Shown here: piece after piece, positions 22,955 through 38,088 of the stretch
Layout of the letters: every line of letters starts with the position of its first letter
Numbering within the stretch: the stretch's first letter is position 1
Assembly (NCBI RefSeq): GCF_000469545.1
Contig: NZ_KI273051.1
Coordinates: 202,958 to 241,923 of the forward strand
Reading direction: 5' to 3'
DNA: 38,966 nucleotides
From: Mitsuokella sp. oral taxon 131 str. W9106
GTDB lineage: Bacteria; Bacillota; Negativicutes; Selenomonadales; Selenomonadaceae
Notes under the pieces: model-generated
What the model saw: the letters and a program-made list of their open reading frames with translations, nothing else
Told to the model about the DNA's origin: nothing
Database searches by the model: none
Translations under genes and position numbers: made by a program

Positions 22955-23979
22955 TGGAATCGGATGTTTCGCTGCGCTTTGAGGCAGTGCTCGGCCATGC
23001 AGAGCAAAAGGCAGAACTTCAGATGATGCTCGGCGAAAAGCGCCTGCCGCATGCACTCCTTTTCACTGGACCTGAGGGTGTCGGCAAAAGGCGTCTTGCA
23101 TACGTGCTCGCGGCAGCGCTTCTTTGCGGCGCAGAGGACGGACGCCCCTGCGGTGCGTGCAGCTCATGCCGTGCGCTGCACGCAGGGACGAATCCAGATT
23201 TCTGCGAGGCGCGGCCGGAGCAGGCGGGAAAGTCTGCCGCACAGATCCGCATCGACCAGATTCGGGCGATCTGCGCGGAGGCGTCGCGTTTTTCGGATGC
23301 GGGCAGAGGGCGCGTCATCCTGATAGATGATGCAGACCGCATGAATGAGGCGGCGCAGAACAGTCTCTTGAAGACGCTTGAGGAGCCTGCGGGGCAAGTG
23401 ACGTTCATCCTAGTGACGAGCGTGCGAAATGCCCTGCTCGATACGATTCGCTCGCGTTGCATTCCCATCTCGTTCGGCGCGCTTTCCGAAACGATCCTCC
23501 GGGAGGCACTCGCGGCGCGCAATATCCCCGCAGCAGAGGCTGAAGCGGTTGCCGCGCTCGCAGACGGAAGCCTTGGACGTGCCATCCGCCTCGCAGAGGG
23601 AGGCGGGCTCGCAAAGCGGGACGCGGCGCTTTCGTTTTTGGAGGAACTCCCTGTGCTTGCGATGGAACGCATTTTCCCTCTTGCCGAAGCGATGGGCAAG
23701 GGGGAACGTGATGCCCTTTCCGCATGGTTTTCGTATGTGATGATGGCACTTCGCGATATGCTCGTCCTTTACGAGGACGGAGGAAGCCCCCTCCTCTACA
23801 ATAAGGACGTGCGCGAGCGCCTTGCCGCACTTCTTTCGATTTATTCGAAAGCGAGCCTCTTTGATTTGCTTGCTCTCGCGTGCGAGGCGCAGAAGCGCCT
23901 GCAGGCAAATGTGAGCCTGCGGCTTCTGATGGAAGGCTTTTTGATTCGCGCCCGCGATAGGTGTGGCGCTTCGATATAG
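22954..23979 (+). CDS. holB: DNA polymerase III subunit delta' (clamp loader)
   Basis: The delta' subunit is part of the clamp loader that places the beta clamp on DNA. The 341-residue product starts with LGHAEQKAELQMMLGEKRLPHALLFTGPEGVGKRRLA, with a P-loop at residues 39-46. A zinc-binding group follows (Cys58, 66, 69, 72). DDADRMNEAAQNSLLKTLEEPAG is the Walker B/sensor region, and LLDTIRSRCIPISF contains the SRC motif of clamp-loader proteins. The C-terminal part is the less conserved collar domain. Unlike many delta' proteins the P-loop appears complete. It shares one base with the yaaR stop and precedes ricT by 18 bases. Confidence 0.92.
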   Translation: MESDVSLRFEAVLGHAEQKAELQMMLGEKRLPHALLFTGPEGVGKRRLAYVLAAALLCGAEDGRPCGACSSCRALHAGTNPDFCEARPEQAGKSAAQIRIDQIRAICAEASRFSDAGRGRVILIDDADRMNEAAQNSLLKTLEEPAGQVTFILVTSVRNALLDTIRSRCIPISFGALSETILREALAARNIPAAEAEAVAALADGSLGRAIRLAEGGGLAKRDAALSFLEELPVLAMERIFPLAEAMGKGERDALSAWFSYVMMALRDMLVLYEDGGSPLLYNKDVRERLAALLSIYSKASLFDLLALACEAQKRLQANVSLRLLMEGFLIRARDRCGASI

Positions 23980-23997
23980 ATAGAACAGGAGAAGAGT

Positions 23998-25134
23998 TTG
24001 GAGACGATTATCGGCGTTCGCTTTAAAAAGGCGGGCAAAGTTTATTATTTCAGCCCTGGAGCACTTACAGTCGAAAAGGATGACCGCGTCGTCGTGGAGA
24101 CATTGCGCGGCGTGGAATGCGGAACGGTCGTGCTCGCACCGCGCGAGGTGACGCCCAAAGAGATGGTGCACCCACTGAAGATCGTACAGCGCCTGGCAAA
24201 TGAAGGCGATCTCAAGCGCATGGAGGAGAATAAGAAGCGTGAGAGGGAAGCGTTCGGGATCGGCGTGGAAAAAATTCGTGCCCGCCATCTCTCGATGAAG
24301 CTCATCGATGTCGAGTATGCATTTGATATGAGCCGCATCACGTTTTACTTCACAGCGGATGGACGCATTGATTTCCGCGAGCTCGTCAAGGATCTCGCAG
24401 CTGTATTCCGCACGCGTATTGAGCTTCGTCAGATCGGCGTGCGTGATGAGGCGAAGCTCATGGGCGGCATCGGATGCTGCGGACGCCCGCTCTGCTGCGC
24501 TTCGTTCCTCGGTGATTTCGAGCCGGTCTCGATCCGGATGGCGAAGGAGCAGAATCTCTCGCTCAATCCGACGAAGATCTCGGGCATATGCGGCAGGCTT
24601 ATGTGCTGCTTGAAGTACGAGAGCAACTGCTACGACGGTGAGGGCGGCTGCTGCGCAAGGCAGCAACGCGTGCAGGCACCCGAGCAGGGGAGCCATGTCG
24701 CAACAGCCGATGGCGATGGCAAGGTCATCTCGATCAATTATCAGCGCCGTATGGCGACAATTCTTCTCGACAACAGCCGTACGGTCGTGACTTCGTGGGA
24801 AGATGTTGTCGCATCGGATGCGCAATCGGATGAACCGGAAGGCGCTTATGCGCGGCGTGATGCGCGTGAGACCAAAGAAGGGCACCGTCGCAGCCGCCAT
24901 GCGCAGGACGGGCGCGAACGGCGCGTGAATGCGCCGCATGAGACGAAAGACCGAGAGGCGAAACGCATAGGAAGCGATGGATCGCGGCGCTGCAGCCGCT
25001 CGCAGGATAATAGGCGCGAGCGGGCGCAGGGGCGGAAAAACCGTCGCGATGCGCAGCAGAATCGACGCGGGAGCGCGACGCACACGCAGCAGGATAGGCG
25101 CGAAGATACGAAACAAAAGGGCGAGCCCAAATGA
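23998..25134 (+). CDS. ricT: PSP1 domain protein RicT/YaaT with arginine-rich tail
   Basis: YaaT (RicT) is a PSP1-domain protein that in Bacillus joins RicA and RicF in a complex carrying 4Fe-4S clusters and controls RNase Y-dependent RNA maturation. The 378 residues show the N-terminal VGVRFKKAGKVYYFSPG-like start (here IGVRFKKAGKVYYF) and the PSP1 core. Two cysteine groups are present: GCCGRPLCC (Cys160, 161, 166, 167) and ICGRLMCC (Cys198, 203, 204). From about residue 275 to the end there is a tail of nearly 100 residues dominated by Arg, with Gln, Asp and His, likely disordered and able to bind nucleic acid. TTG 23998 follows AGGAGAAG. The last codons overlap trmN6 (ATGA). Confidence 0.9.
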   Translation: METIIGVRFKKAGKVYYFSPGALTVEKDDRVVVETLRGVECGTVVLAPREVTPKEMVHPLKIVQRLANEGDLKRMEENKKREREAFGIGVEKIRARHLSMKLIDVEYAFDMSRITFYFTADGRIDFRELVKDLAAVFRTRIELRQIGVRDEAKLMGGIGCCGRPLCCASFLGDFEPVSIRMAKEQNLSLNPTKISGICGRLMCCLKYESNCYDGEGGCCARQQRVQAPEQGSHVATADGDGKVISINYQRRMATILLDNSRTVVTSWEDVVASDAQSDEPEGAYARRDARETKEGHRRSRHAQDGRERRVNAPHETKDREAKRIGSDGSRRCSRSQDNRRERAQGRKNRRDAQQNRRGSATHTQQDRREDTKQKGEPK

Positions 25135-25871
25135 GGGAAGTGGCGCTCCGACAAGATGAGCGGCTAGACGATCTCTGCTTTCACGGGCGGCACATCATCC
25201 AGAACACGAAGGAGTTTTGCTTTTCGCTGGATGCGGTGCTGCTCGCGCATTTTTTGCCCATCAAAGCACGTGACCACGTCTTGGAGCTCGGCACGGGAAC
25301 GGGGGCAATCCCGCTGCTCATCGCAGATGCGGCATCGCATATCGAGGCGGTGGAGATTAGCCCCGTCATGGCGGAGCTCGCTGCGCGCAATGTCTACCTG
25401 AATGGGCTCGAAGAGAAGATCGCCGTTCGCGAGGGCGATTACCGCAAGATTGCAGATCTCTGCACGGCAGAAACGTTTGATGTCGTGCTTTCCAACCCGC
25501 CGTATCGGCCACTTCTGTGCGGCAAGGCGAGCGGTCGTGCAGGCGTCGCACGCGCACGTCATGAACTCACGGCGACACTCGCAGATGTCTGCCGTGCCGC
25601 ACGCTATGCGCTGCGCTATGGCGGACGCTTTGCGATGGTGCATATCCCGGAGCGCTTGGCTGAAATCTTCGCCGCGCTCCGTGCGAACCAAATGGAGCCG
25701 AAACGTCTCAGGCTCATCCAGCCAAGGGAGGAAAAAGAGCCGAACCTCCTGCTCGTCGAGGCCGTCGTGGGCGGGGCGTCAGGCGGGCTGCGCATCCTAC
25801 CGCCGCTCATCGTCCACGAGGCAGATGGCAGATATACGCGAGAGGTTCGGCAGATTTATGGGATGGAGTGA
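25131..25871 (+). CDS. trmN6: tRNA1(Val) adenine-37 N6-methyltransferase-like (TrmN6/YabB)
   Basis: This 246-residue SAM-dependent methyltransferase has motif I LELGTGTGAIPLLIA, an acidic AVEISPVMAELAARNV (motif II) and the catalytic NPPY (122-125) of N6-adenine methyltransferases. In B. subtilis the homologue YabB sits downstream of yaaT; in E. coli TrmN6 (YfiC) methylates A37 of tRNA1(Val). Substrate in this organism is inferred from family only. The ATG overlaps the ricT stop. Compared with Bacillus, yabA is absent between ricT and this gene. Confidence 0.88.
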   Translation: MREVALRQDERLDDLCFHGRHIIQNTKEFCFSLDAVLLAHFLPIKARDHVLELGTGTGAIPLLIADAASHIEAVEISPVMAELAARNVYLNGLEEKIAVREGDYRKIADLCTAETFDVVLSNPPYRPLLCGKASGRAGVARARHELTATLADVCRAARYALRYGGRFAMVHIPERLAEIFAALRANQMEPKRLRLIQPREEKEPNLLLVEAVVGGASGGLRILPPLIVHEADGRYTREVRQIYGME

Positions 25872-25878
25872 GACGGCG

Positions 25879-26766
25879 ATGGACGAGAGGACGACGGAAA
25901 TGAGCAAGGCACAGGTCGGACGTCTCTATCTCTGCGCGACACCGATCGGCAATCTCGGCGATATGACGTATCGTGCCGTGCGGATGCTTGCTGAGGCAGA
26001 GCTTATCGCGGCAGAGGATACGCGGCATACGCGGCAGCTTTTGACCCATTTTGACATTCATACGCGCCTCACAAGCTATCATGAACATAATAAATTCGAG
26101 AAAGGGCCTGAACTTGTCGATTGGATGCTTGCAGGGCATGATCTTATCTGTGTCAGCGATGCAGGGCTCCCCGGCATATGCGACCCCGGAAGCCATCTTG
26201 CAGAACTCGCCATTGCGGCGGGCATCGAAGTCTCGCCGCTGCCCGGTGCGAACGCAGGTCTTTCGGCGCTGGTCTGCTCCGGGCTGCCGGCCCATCGGTT
26301 TGCCTTCGTCGGATTCCTGCCGAAGACGGCGAAGAAACAGAAGGAGGTACTTGAAGAGGTGCGCACGCATCGAGAGACACTCATTTTGTACGAGGCGCCG
26401 CACCATCTGCTCGCGACGCTGAACATGCTCGTGCTCGTGCTCGGCGGTACGCGCCGCGCTGCTGCCTGCCGCGAACTCACGAAGCGTTTTGAGGAGTTCC
26501 GGCGCGCGACACTCGCAGAGCTCGCAGCCTACTACGCGGCGAACGAGCCGCGCGGCGAGTTCGTCCTCATCGTCGAGGGCGCGCGCGAAGCGGAAGATGC
26601 GGCAGAGGAGAAACGCACGCAGAACCCTGTCGGCGCATATCTCGCACATCTCGCGTCAGGCATGGAGAAGAAGGAAGCCATGCGTGCTGCGGCAAAGGAA
26701 CTCGGCATCAGCCGTCGCGACATTTACAACGCCGTGCTCGCAGCGGAGCGAGATGGAAATGTATAA
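25879..26766 (+). CDS. rsmI: 16S rRNA (cytidine-1402-2'-O)-methyltransferase RsmI
   Basis: RsmI methylates the ribose of C1402 in 16S rRNA and thereby tunes decoding. The 295-residue protein shows the tetrapyrrole-methylase fold markers GRLYLCATPIGNLGDMTYRAVRMLAEAELIAAEDTRHTRQLL, VSDAGLPGICDPG and SPLPGANAGLSALVCSGLP, then FVGFLPKTAKKQ and YEAPHHLLATL. The C-terminal GISRRDIYNAVL segment is also typical. ATG 25879 lies seven bases after the trmN6 stop; an ATG at 25900 is a possible alternative. The frame is open further upstream but this only shadows trmN6. Confidence 0.94.
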   Translation: MDERTTEMSKAQVGRLYLCATPIGNLGDMTYRAVRMLAEAELIAAEDTRHTRQLLTHFDIHTRLTSYHEHNKFEKGPELVDWMLAGHDLICVSDAGLPGICDPGSHLAELAIAAGIEVSPLPGANAGLSALVCSGLPAHRFAFVGFLPKTAKKQKEVLEEVRTHRETLILYEAPHHLLATLNMLVLVLGGTRRAAACRELTKRFEEFRRATLAELAAYYAANEPRGEFVLIVEGAREAEDAAEEKRTQNPVGAYLAHLASGMEKKEAMRAAAKELGISRRDIYNAVLAAERDGNV

Positions 26767-26854
26767 AGCATAAAAATGGATAAAGCGCGAATAAGACGCA
26801 TTGCGGCATGCTTGCCCTGGAGCAAAAGCCTGCAGGGTTGTCAATCATGTGGTA

Positions 26855-26903
26855 CGTTCGCCCGATGCGGTTCGAACATAAGGGACATAGATCCGGGCGA
26901 ACG
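26855..26903. repeat. 10-bp inverted repeat between rsmI and the GltD-like gene
   Basis: CGTTCGCCCG at 26855-26864 is perfectly inverted at 26894-26903 with 29 bases between. The two genes converge here, so it may help end transcription, but no T-run follows on either strand. The rest of the 145-base gap shows nothing recognisable. Confidence 0.5.
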
Positions 26904-26911
26904 GACTGGTT

Positions 26912-28132
26912 TCAGTCGCATTCCATCAAAAACGTTTCCATCGCTTCCGCTACGCGCTTCGCCTCGCGCATGACGGTCACAACGTTGCCGGGCCCCATGA
27001 CGACGTCGCCGGCGGAAAAGACACCTTTTCGCGTCGTCGCACCTGTTTCATCGACATTGATGAGCCCGCGGTCATTGACGGTGAGTCCTGTCGTCGAGCG
27101 GACGATCTTATCCTTTGGCGCTTGGCTGACGGCGATGATCGTGCTGTCGGCGGGCGTGAGCACGGGCTCGTCCTCGCTCGTGAGATTGCCTTCTTCGTCG
27201 AAGTGACGGTCAAAAAGCATCGGACCGTCCTTCGTGATGGAGTGGACGCCTTTGCCGAACTCGAACTCGACACCGTCCGCTTGCGCATACTCGAATTCAC
27301 GGCGGCTCGCGCGTGCTTTTGCGCTGCGCCCGTAGATCGTGACGAAGCGGCTGCCCTTGCGGATTGCCGTGCGTGCTGCATCGATGGCACTGTTGCCCGA
27401 TCCGATGATGGCGACGCGGTCACCGAGGTTGTAGGCGTCGGGATTCTGGAGATAGTCGACGGCGTAGTGGCAGTTCCCGAGGCTCTCGCCCTTGACGCCG
27501 AGACCGCGTGCACGCCATACGCCGGAGCCGATGAAGATCGCATCGTAGCCGTCATCGAAAAGACGGTCGAGCGCAATGACGCCGCCGATCGTCGTATTGG
27601 GGCGGAAGTGTATGCCGAGCTCCGTGAGGACTTTTTGGTAACGGGCCAGTACCGTATGCGGCAGGCGGAATGCGGGGATGCCGTAGCGCATCATGCCGCC
27701 GATCTTGCTCTTGCGCTCGAAAATCGTCACTTCATGGCCTTTCTGCGCGAGTTTGATCGCGACGGTGAGGCCGGCAGGACCCGATCCAATGACCGCTACG
27801 CTCTTTCCCGTTTTCGGTGCGCACGTGAGTGCGATGCGGTCAAGGTAGATGTCGGAGATGTAGTGCTCAATGCTCGAAATCTGCACAGGCGCACCCTTTC
27901 GTCCCTGGATGCAATTGCCTTCGCACTGCGCCTCGTGATCGCAGACGAGCGAGCAGATCACGCTCATGGGATTGTTTTCAAAGAGCATGGAGCCAGCCTC
28001 GTTGATGTTCCCGTTGAGGAAGAGGCGGATCATTTCCGGTACATTCGTCTGAGCGGGACAGCCCTTCAGCCGGCAGAGGGGCTTTTTGCATTGGAGACAG
28101 CGCTTGGATTCATTGATTACATGGATTGCCAT
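26912..28132 (-). CDS. GltD-like FAD/NAD(P)-dependent oxidoreductase with N-terminal Fe-S domain
   Basis: This 406-residue protein resembles the small subunit of glutamate synthase. The N-terminus has RCLQCKKPLCRLKGCPAQTNVPEMI and ICSLVCDHEAQCEGNCIQGRKGAPV, the two cysteine groups that bind 4Fe-4S clusters in this family. VAVIGSGPAGLTVAIKLAQKGHEVTIFE is the FAD site, and VAIIGSGNSAIDAARTAIRKG the NAD(P) site. FSAGDVVMGPGNVVTVMREAKR completes the FAD-binding part. No GltB gene is present, so it may work alone or with another partner, as in NADPH-dependent electron-transfer enzymes of anaerobes. The GTGGGTGAT site supports ATG 28132. It has its own promoter. Confidence 0.9.
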   Translation of the reverse strand: MAIHVINESKRCLQCKKPLCRLKGCPAQTNVPEMIRLFLNGNINEAGSMLFENNPMSVICSLVCDHEAQCEGNCIQGRKGAPVQISSIEHYISDIYLDRIALTCAPKTGKSVAVIGSGPAGLTVAIKLAQKGHEVTIFERKSKIGGMMRYGIPAFRLPHTVLARYQKVLTELGIHFRPNTTIGGVIALDRLFDDGYDAIFIGSGVWRARGLGVKGESLGNCHYAVDYLQNPDAYNLGDRVAIIGSGNSAIDAARTAIRKGSRFVTIYGRSAKARASRREFEYAQADGVEFEFGKGVHSITKDGPMLFDRHFDEEGNLTSEDEPVLTPADSTIIAVSQAPKDKIVRSTTGLTVNDRGLINVDETGATTRKGVFSAGDVVMGPGNVVTVMREAKRVAEAMETFLMECD

Positions 28133-28168
28133 TGTCTATCACCCACCTATCGTAATGTCATCTTCATT

Positions 28169-28197
28169 ATTTTATCCTATGATATTCCTCTTGACAA
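28169..28197 (-). promoter_or_regulatory. Promoter for the GltD-like gene (minus strand)
   Basis: Minus strand: -35 TTGTCA (plus 28192-28197), 17-base spacer, -10 TAAAAT (plus 28169-28174). Both boxes match five of six. The predicted leader is about 30 bases. The -35 is superimposed on the -35 of the plus-strand promoter. Confidence 0.7.
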
Positions 28198-28220
28198 CCG
28201 CTTTTATTCGCTTTTATTAT
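28191..28220 (+). promoter_or_regulatory. Promoter for the EamA transporter gene (plus strand)
   Basis: A perfect TTGACA (28191-28196) and TATTAT (28215-28220) with an 18-base spacer. Five of the six -35 bases are shared with the divergent minus-strand -35 box at 28192-28197. Confidence 0.6.
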
Positions 28221-28299
28221 AATAATTATTTTCGTTTATATCACGGGGGATAAGAGCATGTTGCAATTCGAGCAAGCATGCTTGGCAAGGAGACCGGCT

Positions 28300-29205
28300 A
28301 TGCACTTTCGCGGAAACTTGATCTTGCTCTTGGCGGCGTTTATTTGGGGGACGACGTTCGTCGCGCAGGTCGTGGGCATGGACGGTGTTGGGCCGTTCAC
28401 ATACGCAGCTTCGCGCTTTGCGCTCGGCTTTCTCTTTCTGCTCGGACTGTGGCGATTTTATCGTCCCGTACGCGTCGCGGGCAAAAAAGCGGGCACGTAC
28501 CAGTCGGGCTGGAAGCCCGGTGTCATTGCCGGGCTCTGCATGTTCGTCGGCGTTTCGATGCAGCAGGTTGCCATGCTCTACACGACGGCAGGCAAGACGG
28601 CATTTATCACGGCACTCTATATCATCCTTGTGCCGATCGGTGCTGTCCTGCTCGGCAAGAAGCTTCATGTTGAAAATTGGATTGGGGCGGGGCTCGCCAT
28701 CACGGGACTCTATTTCCTTTCGATCCGGGGGGAGACTGCAATTGGCCTGGGCGATGGGATCGTGCTCGTGAGCTCGCTCTTTTGGACGATGCAGATTCTC
28801 TTCATTGATCGATTTGCTGCGCTTGTCGATCCGATTGAGCTATCCGCCGCGCAGATCGGCACGTGTTTCGCCCTGAGCGCGATCGGGGCGATCCTTTTTG
28901 AACCCATTCATATGGGAAACGTTCTTGCGGCATGGGTACCGATCTGTTACGGCGGCATTATGTCGGCGGGGGTCGCCTACACGCTTCAAATCGTCGGGCA
29001 GCGATACGCTGAGCCGGGGCAGGCGGCGATCCTCATGAGCTTTGAGGCACCCTTTTGTGCGGTATCGAGCTGGCTCATTCTCGGCGAGGTCATGACGATG
29101 GCACAGGTCGCAGGATGTGCGCTCATGATGGCGGGCACGACCGTCGCACAGATTCGGCCGCTTTTCCCTTTGCTGGGGCTTGACAAAAAAAAAGAAGTAT
29201 GCTAA
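28300..29205 (+). CDS. EamA/DMT-family transporter
   Basis: This 301-residue membrane protein shows ten hydrophobic segments in two EamA repeats. The first repeat begins LILLLAAFIWGTTFVAQ and includes FTYAASRFALGFLFLLGL and TTAGKTAFITALYIILVPIGAVLLGKKL. The second has GIVLVSSLFWTMQILFIDRF and AAILMSFEAPFCAVSSWLILGEVMT. The DMT superfamily exports or takes up varied metabolites; substrate unknown. ATG 28300 is preferred because AAGGAG (28287-28292) lies seven bases upstream; an upstream ATG at 28258 would add 14 mostly polar residues and has a GGGGGAT site, so it cannot be excluded. The last codons overlap the rpoB promoter. Confidence 0.88.
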   Translation: MHFRGNLILLLAAFIWGTTFVAQVVGMDGVGPFTYAASRFALGFLFLLGLWRFYRPVRVAGKKAGTYQSGWKPGVIAGLCMFVGVSMQQVAMLYTTAGKTAFITALYIILVPIGAVLLGKKLHVENWIGAGLAITGLYFLSIRGETAIGLGDGIVLVSSLFWTMQILFIDRFAALVDPIELSAAQIGTCFALSAIGAILFEPIHMGNVLAAWVPICYGGIMSAGVAYTLQIVGQRYAEPGQAAILMSFEAPFCAVSSWLILGEVMTMAQVAGCALMMAGTTVAQIRPLFPLLGLDKKKEVC

Positions 29206-29208
29206 CGT
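29180..29208 (+). promoter_or_regulatory. Promoter for rpoB-rpoC
   Basis: A perfect TTGACA (29180-29185), a 17-base spacer that contains an A8 run, and an extended -10 TGC-TAACGT (29200-29208). It overlaps the last codons of the EamA gene. The predicted leader to the rpoB ATG is about 160 bases and holds a small ORF and a hairpin. Confidence 0.65.
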
Positions 29209-29240
29209 AATGAGCTACAGGAAATTAAATGGGGATTACT

Positions 29241-29366
29241 ATGCACAAATGGAAAGGGCACGGGCAGTTTTTCGGGAAAAAGCATGGCCTTGTGCTTTTT
29301 TGTGCTTGTTTTGTTCCTATGAAATCTCCGTACGAATGCAATTTAGGAAACAAAGCTAAGAGGTGA
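29241..29366 (+). CDS. Candidate 41-codon leader ORF upstream of rpoB
   Basis: This short frame starts with ATG at 29241, six bases after GGGG, and runs 41 codons ([16 protein letters not shown] at the start; ending GNKAKR) to a TGA at 29364-29366 that lies inside the rpoB ribosome-binding site. The first half is rich in Lys, His and Gly; the middle is hydrophobic (LVLFCACFV). No family is recognised. It covers nearly the entire leader and its codons 13-20 contain the hairpin at 29277-29300, so its translation could affect leader folding and rpoB initiation. It may also be a chance frame; there is no independent proof of expression. Confidence 0.4.
   Translation: MHKWKGHGQFFGKKHGLVLFCACFVPMKSPYECNLGNKAKR
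29277..29301 (+). promoter_or_regulatory. A/U-rich hairpin with T-run in the rpoB leader
   Basis: AAAAAGCA (29277-29284) pairs with TGCTTTTT (29293-29300) around an eight-base loop, followed by one more T. It looks like a weak intrinsic terminator or attenuator located about 75 bases before the rpoB start. The stem is mostly A-T, so strength is doubtful. Confidence 0.35.
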
Positions 29367-29374
29367 AGGCTTTC

Positions 29375-33088
<3,714 letters not shown>

Positions 33089-33111
33089 AGCAAGAAGGGA
33101 GTGTCATCTCT

Positions 33112-37113
<4,002 letters not shown>

Positions 37114-37126
37114 GAATGAATCAAGG

Positions 37127-37165
37127 TCGTGGCACATGGCGTGGGTCATGTGCCACGATATTTTA
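37127..37165 (+). terminator. Rho-independent terminator after rpoC
   Basis: A perfect 12-bp stem (37127-37138 with 37147-37158), an eight-base loop, and TATTTTAT. It starts 13 bases after the rpoC stop and ends 15 bases before the next ATG, so some read-through into mrp is possible. Confidence 0.75.
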
Positions 37166-37179
37166 TAGGAGAAATCACC

Positions 37180-38007
37180 ATGGCAGAAGGCTGTACGCAT
37201 AACTGCTCATCCTGCGGCACGACCTGCGGGCAGGATACGCGCAAGAAAGACTTTCACGAAGCACCGCACGAGCTCAGCACCATCCGCCACGTCGTCTCTG
37301 TCGTCAGCGGCAAGGGCGGCGTCGGCAAGTCCCTCGTCACGGGGCTCATGGCGGTCGCGATGAGCCGCAAGGGCAAGCACGTCGGCATTTTGGATGCTGA
37401 CATCACAGGCCCGTCCATCCCCAAGATGTTCGGCGTTTCGGGCGAAGTCACCGGCAGCGAGAAAGGCGCGTATCCCGTGAAGTCCGCGCACGGCATCGAC
37501 ATCGTCAGCATGAACCTCCTGCTCGACGATAAGACGGATCCCGTCGTTTGGCGCGGCCCTGTCATCAGCGGCGTCGTCAAGCAATTTTGGCACGACTTTA
37601 TCTGGGAGGACGTGGACTACCTGTTCGTCGACATGCCGCCGGGCACGGGCGACGTGCCGCTTACCGTCATGCAGTCCATCCGCCTCGATGGCATCCTCAT
37701 CGTCACGAGCCCGCAGGAGCTCGTCTCCATGATCGTCGAGAAAGCCGTCAAGATGGCGAGCCTCATGAACGTGCCGATTTTGGGTCTCATCGAAAACATG
37801 AGCTACTTTGCGTGCCCGGATTGCGGCAAGCACCACGAGATCTTCGGCAAGAGCCACATCGAGGAAATCGCGAAGACCTATGGGCTCGATGTCCTCGCGC
37901 GTATCCCGATTGTCCCGAACATCACCGCCGAGTGCGATGCGGGGCAGATCGAAACCTTCGAAAAGACATACGTCGACGAAGCAGTGGAAAGACTCCTCCG
38001 CGCATGA
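37180..38007 (+). CDS. mrp: Mrp/NBP35-family ATP-binding iron-sulfur cluster carrier
   Basis: This 275-residue P-loop protein has an N-terminal cysteine group (Cys5, 9, 12, 16 in MAEGCTHNCSSCGTTCGQ), the deviant Walker A GKGGVGKS, ILDADITGPSIPKMFGV, DYLFVDMPPGTGDVPLT and a C-terminal CPDC motif (FACPDCGKHHEIFG). In Mrp/ApbC proteins the CxxC binds a bridging 4Fe-4S cluster that is delivered to apo-proteins; the extra N-terminal cysteines resemble those of eukaryotic NBP35. No DUF59 domain is present. ATG 37180 follows a TAGGAGAA site; the frame opens earlier but that part lies over the rpoC terminator hairpin. Confidence 0.93.
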   Translation: MAEGCTHNCSSCGTTCGQDTRKKDFHEAPHELSTIRHVVSVVSGKGGVGKSLVTGLMAVAMSRKGKHVGILDADITGPSIPKMFGVSGEVTGSEKGAYPVKSAHGIDIVSMNLLLDDKTDPVVWRGPVISGVVKQFWHDFIWEDVDYLFVDMPPGTGDVPLTVMQSIRLDGILIVTSPQELVSMIVEKAVKMASLMNVPILGLIENMSYFACPDCGKHHEIFGKSHIEEIAKTYGLDVLARIPIVPNITAECDAGQIETFEKTYVDEAVERLLRA

Positions 38008-38012
38008 GGCTG

Positions 38013-38088
38013 CCATTCCGAAAACAGGGGCATTCGTTTTCGGAATGGAAAAGGCAGCTTTCCCAATGTTTGGGAAGCTGCCTTTTTT
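38013..38088. terminator. Tandem hairpins between mrp and the S-subunit gene (bidirectional terminator)
   Basis: The first hairpin has perfect 13-bp arms (38013-38025 with 38036-38048). The second pairs 38051-38066 with 38070-38084 with one bulged base and a three-base loop, followed by T6 on the plus strand; on the minus strand it ends in CCTTTTCC. It serves the converging mrp and S-subunit genes, and the stop codon of the latter (38087-38089) lies in the T-tract. Confidence 0.85.

Noticed and set aside
23410-25116. A 568-codon open frame on the minus strand opposite holB and ricT
   Set aside because: High GC gives long antisense frames; the plus-strand genes have clear family motifs and overlapping starts and stops, while the antisense product has none.
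26868-26890. A GGTTCGAAC sequence like a tRNA T-loop between rsmI and the GltD-like gene
   Set aside because: The flanking bases do not form a T-stem, and no acceptor, anticodon or D-arm can be drawn around it.
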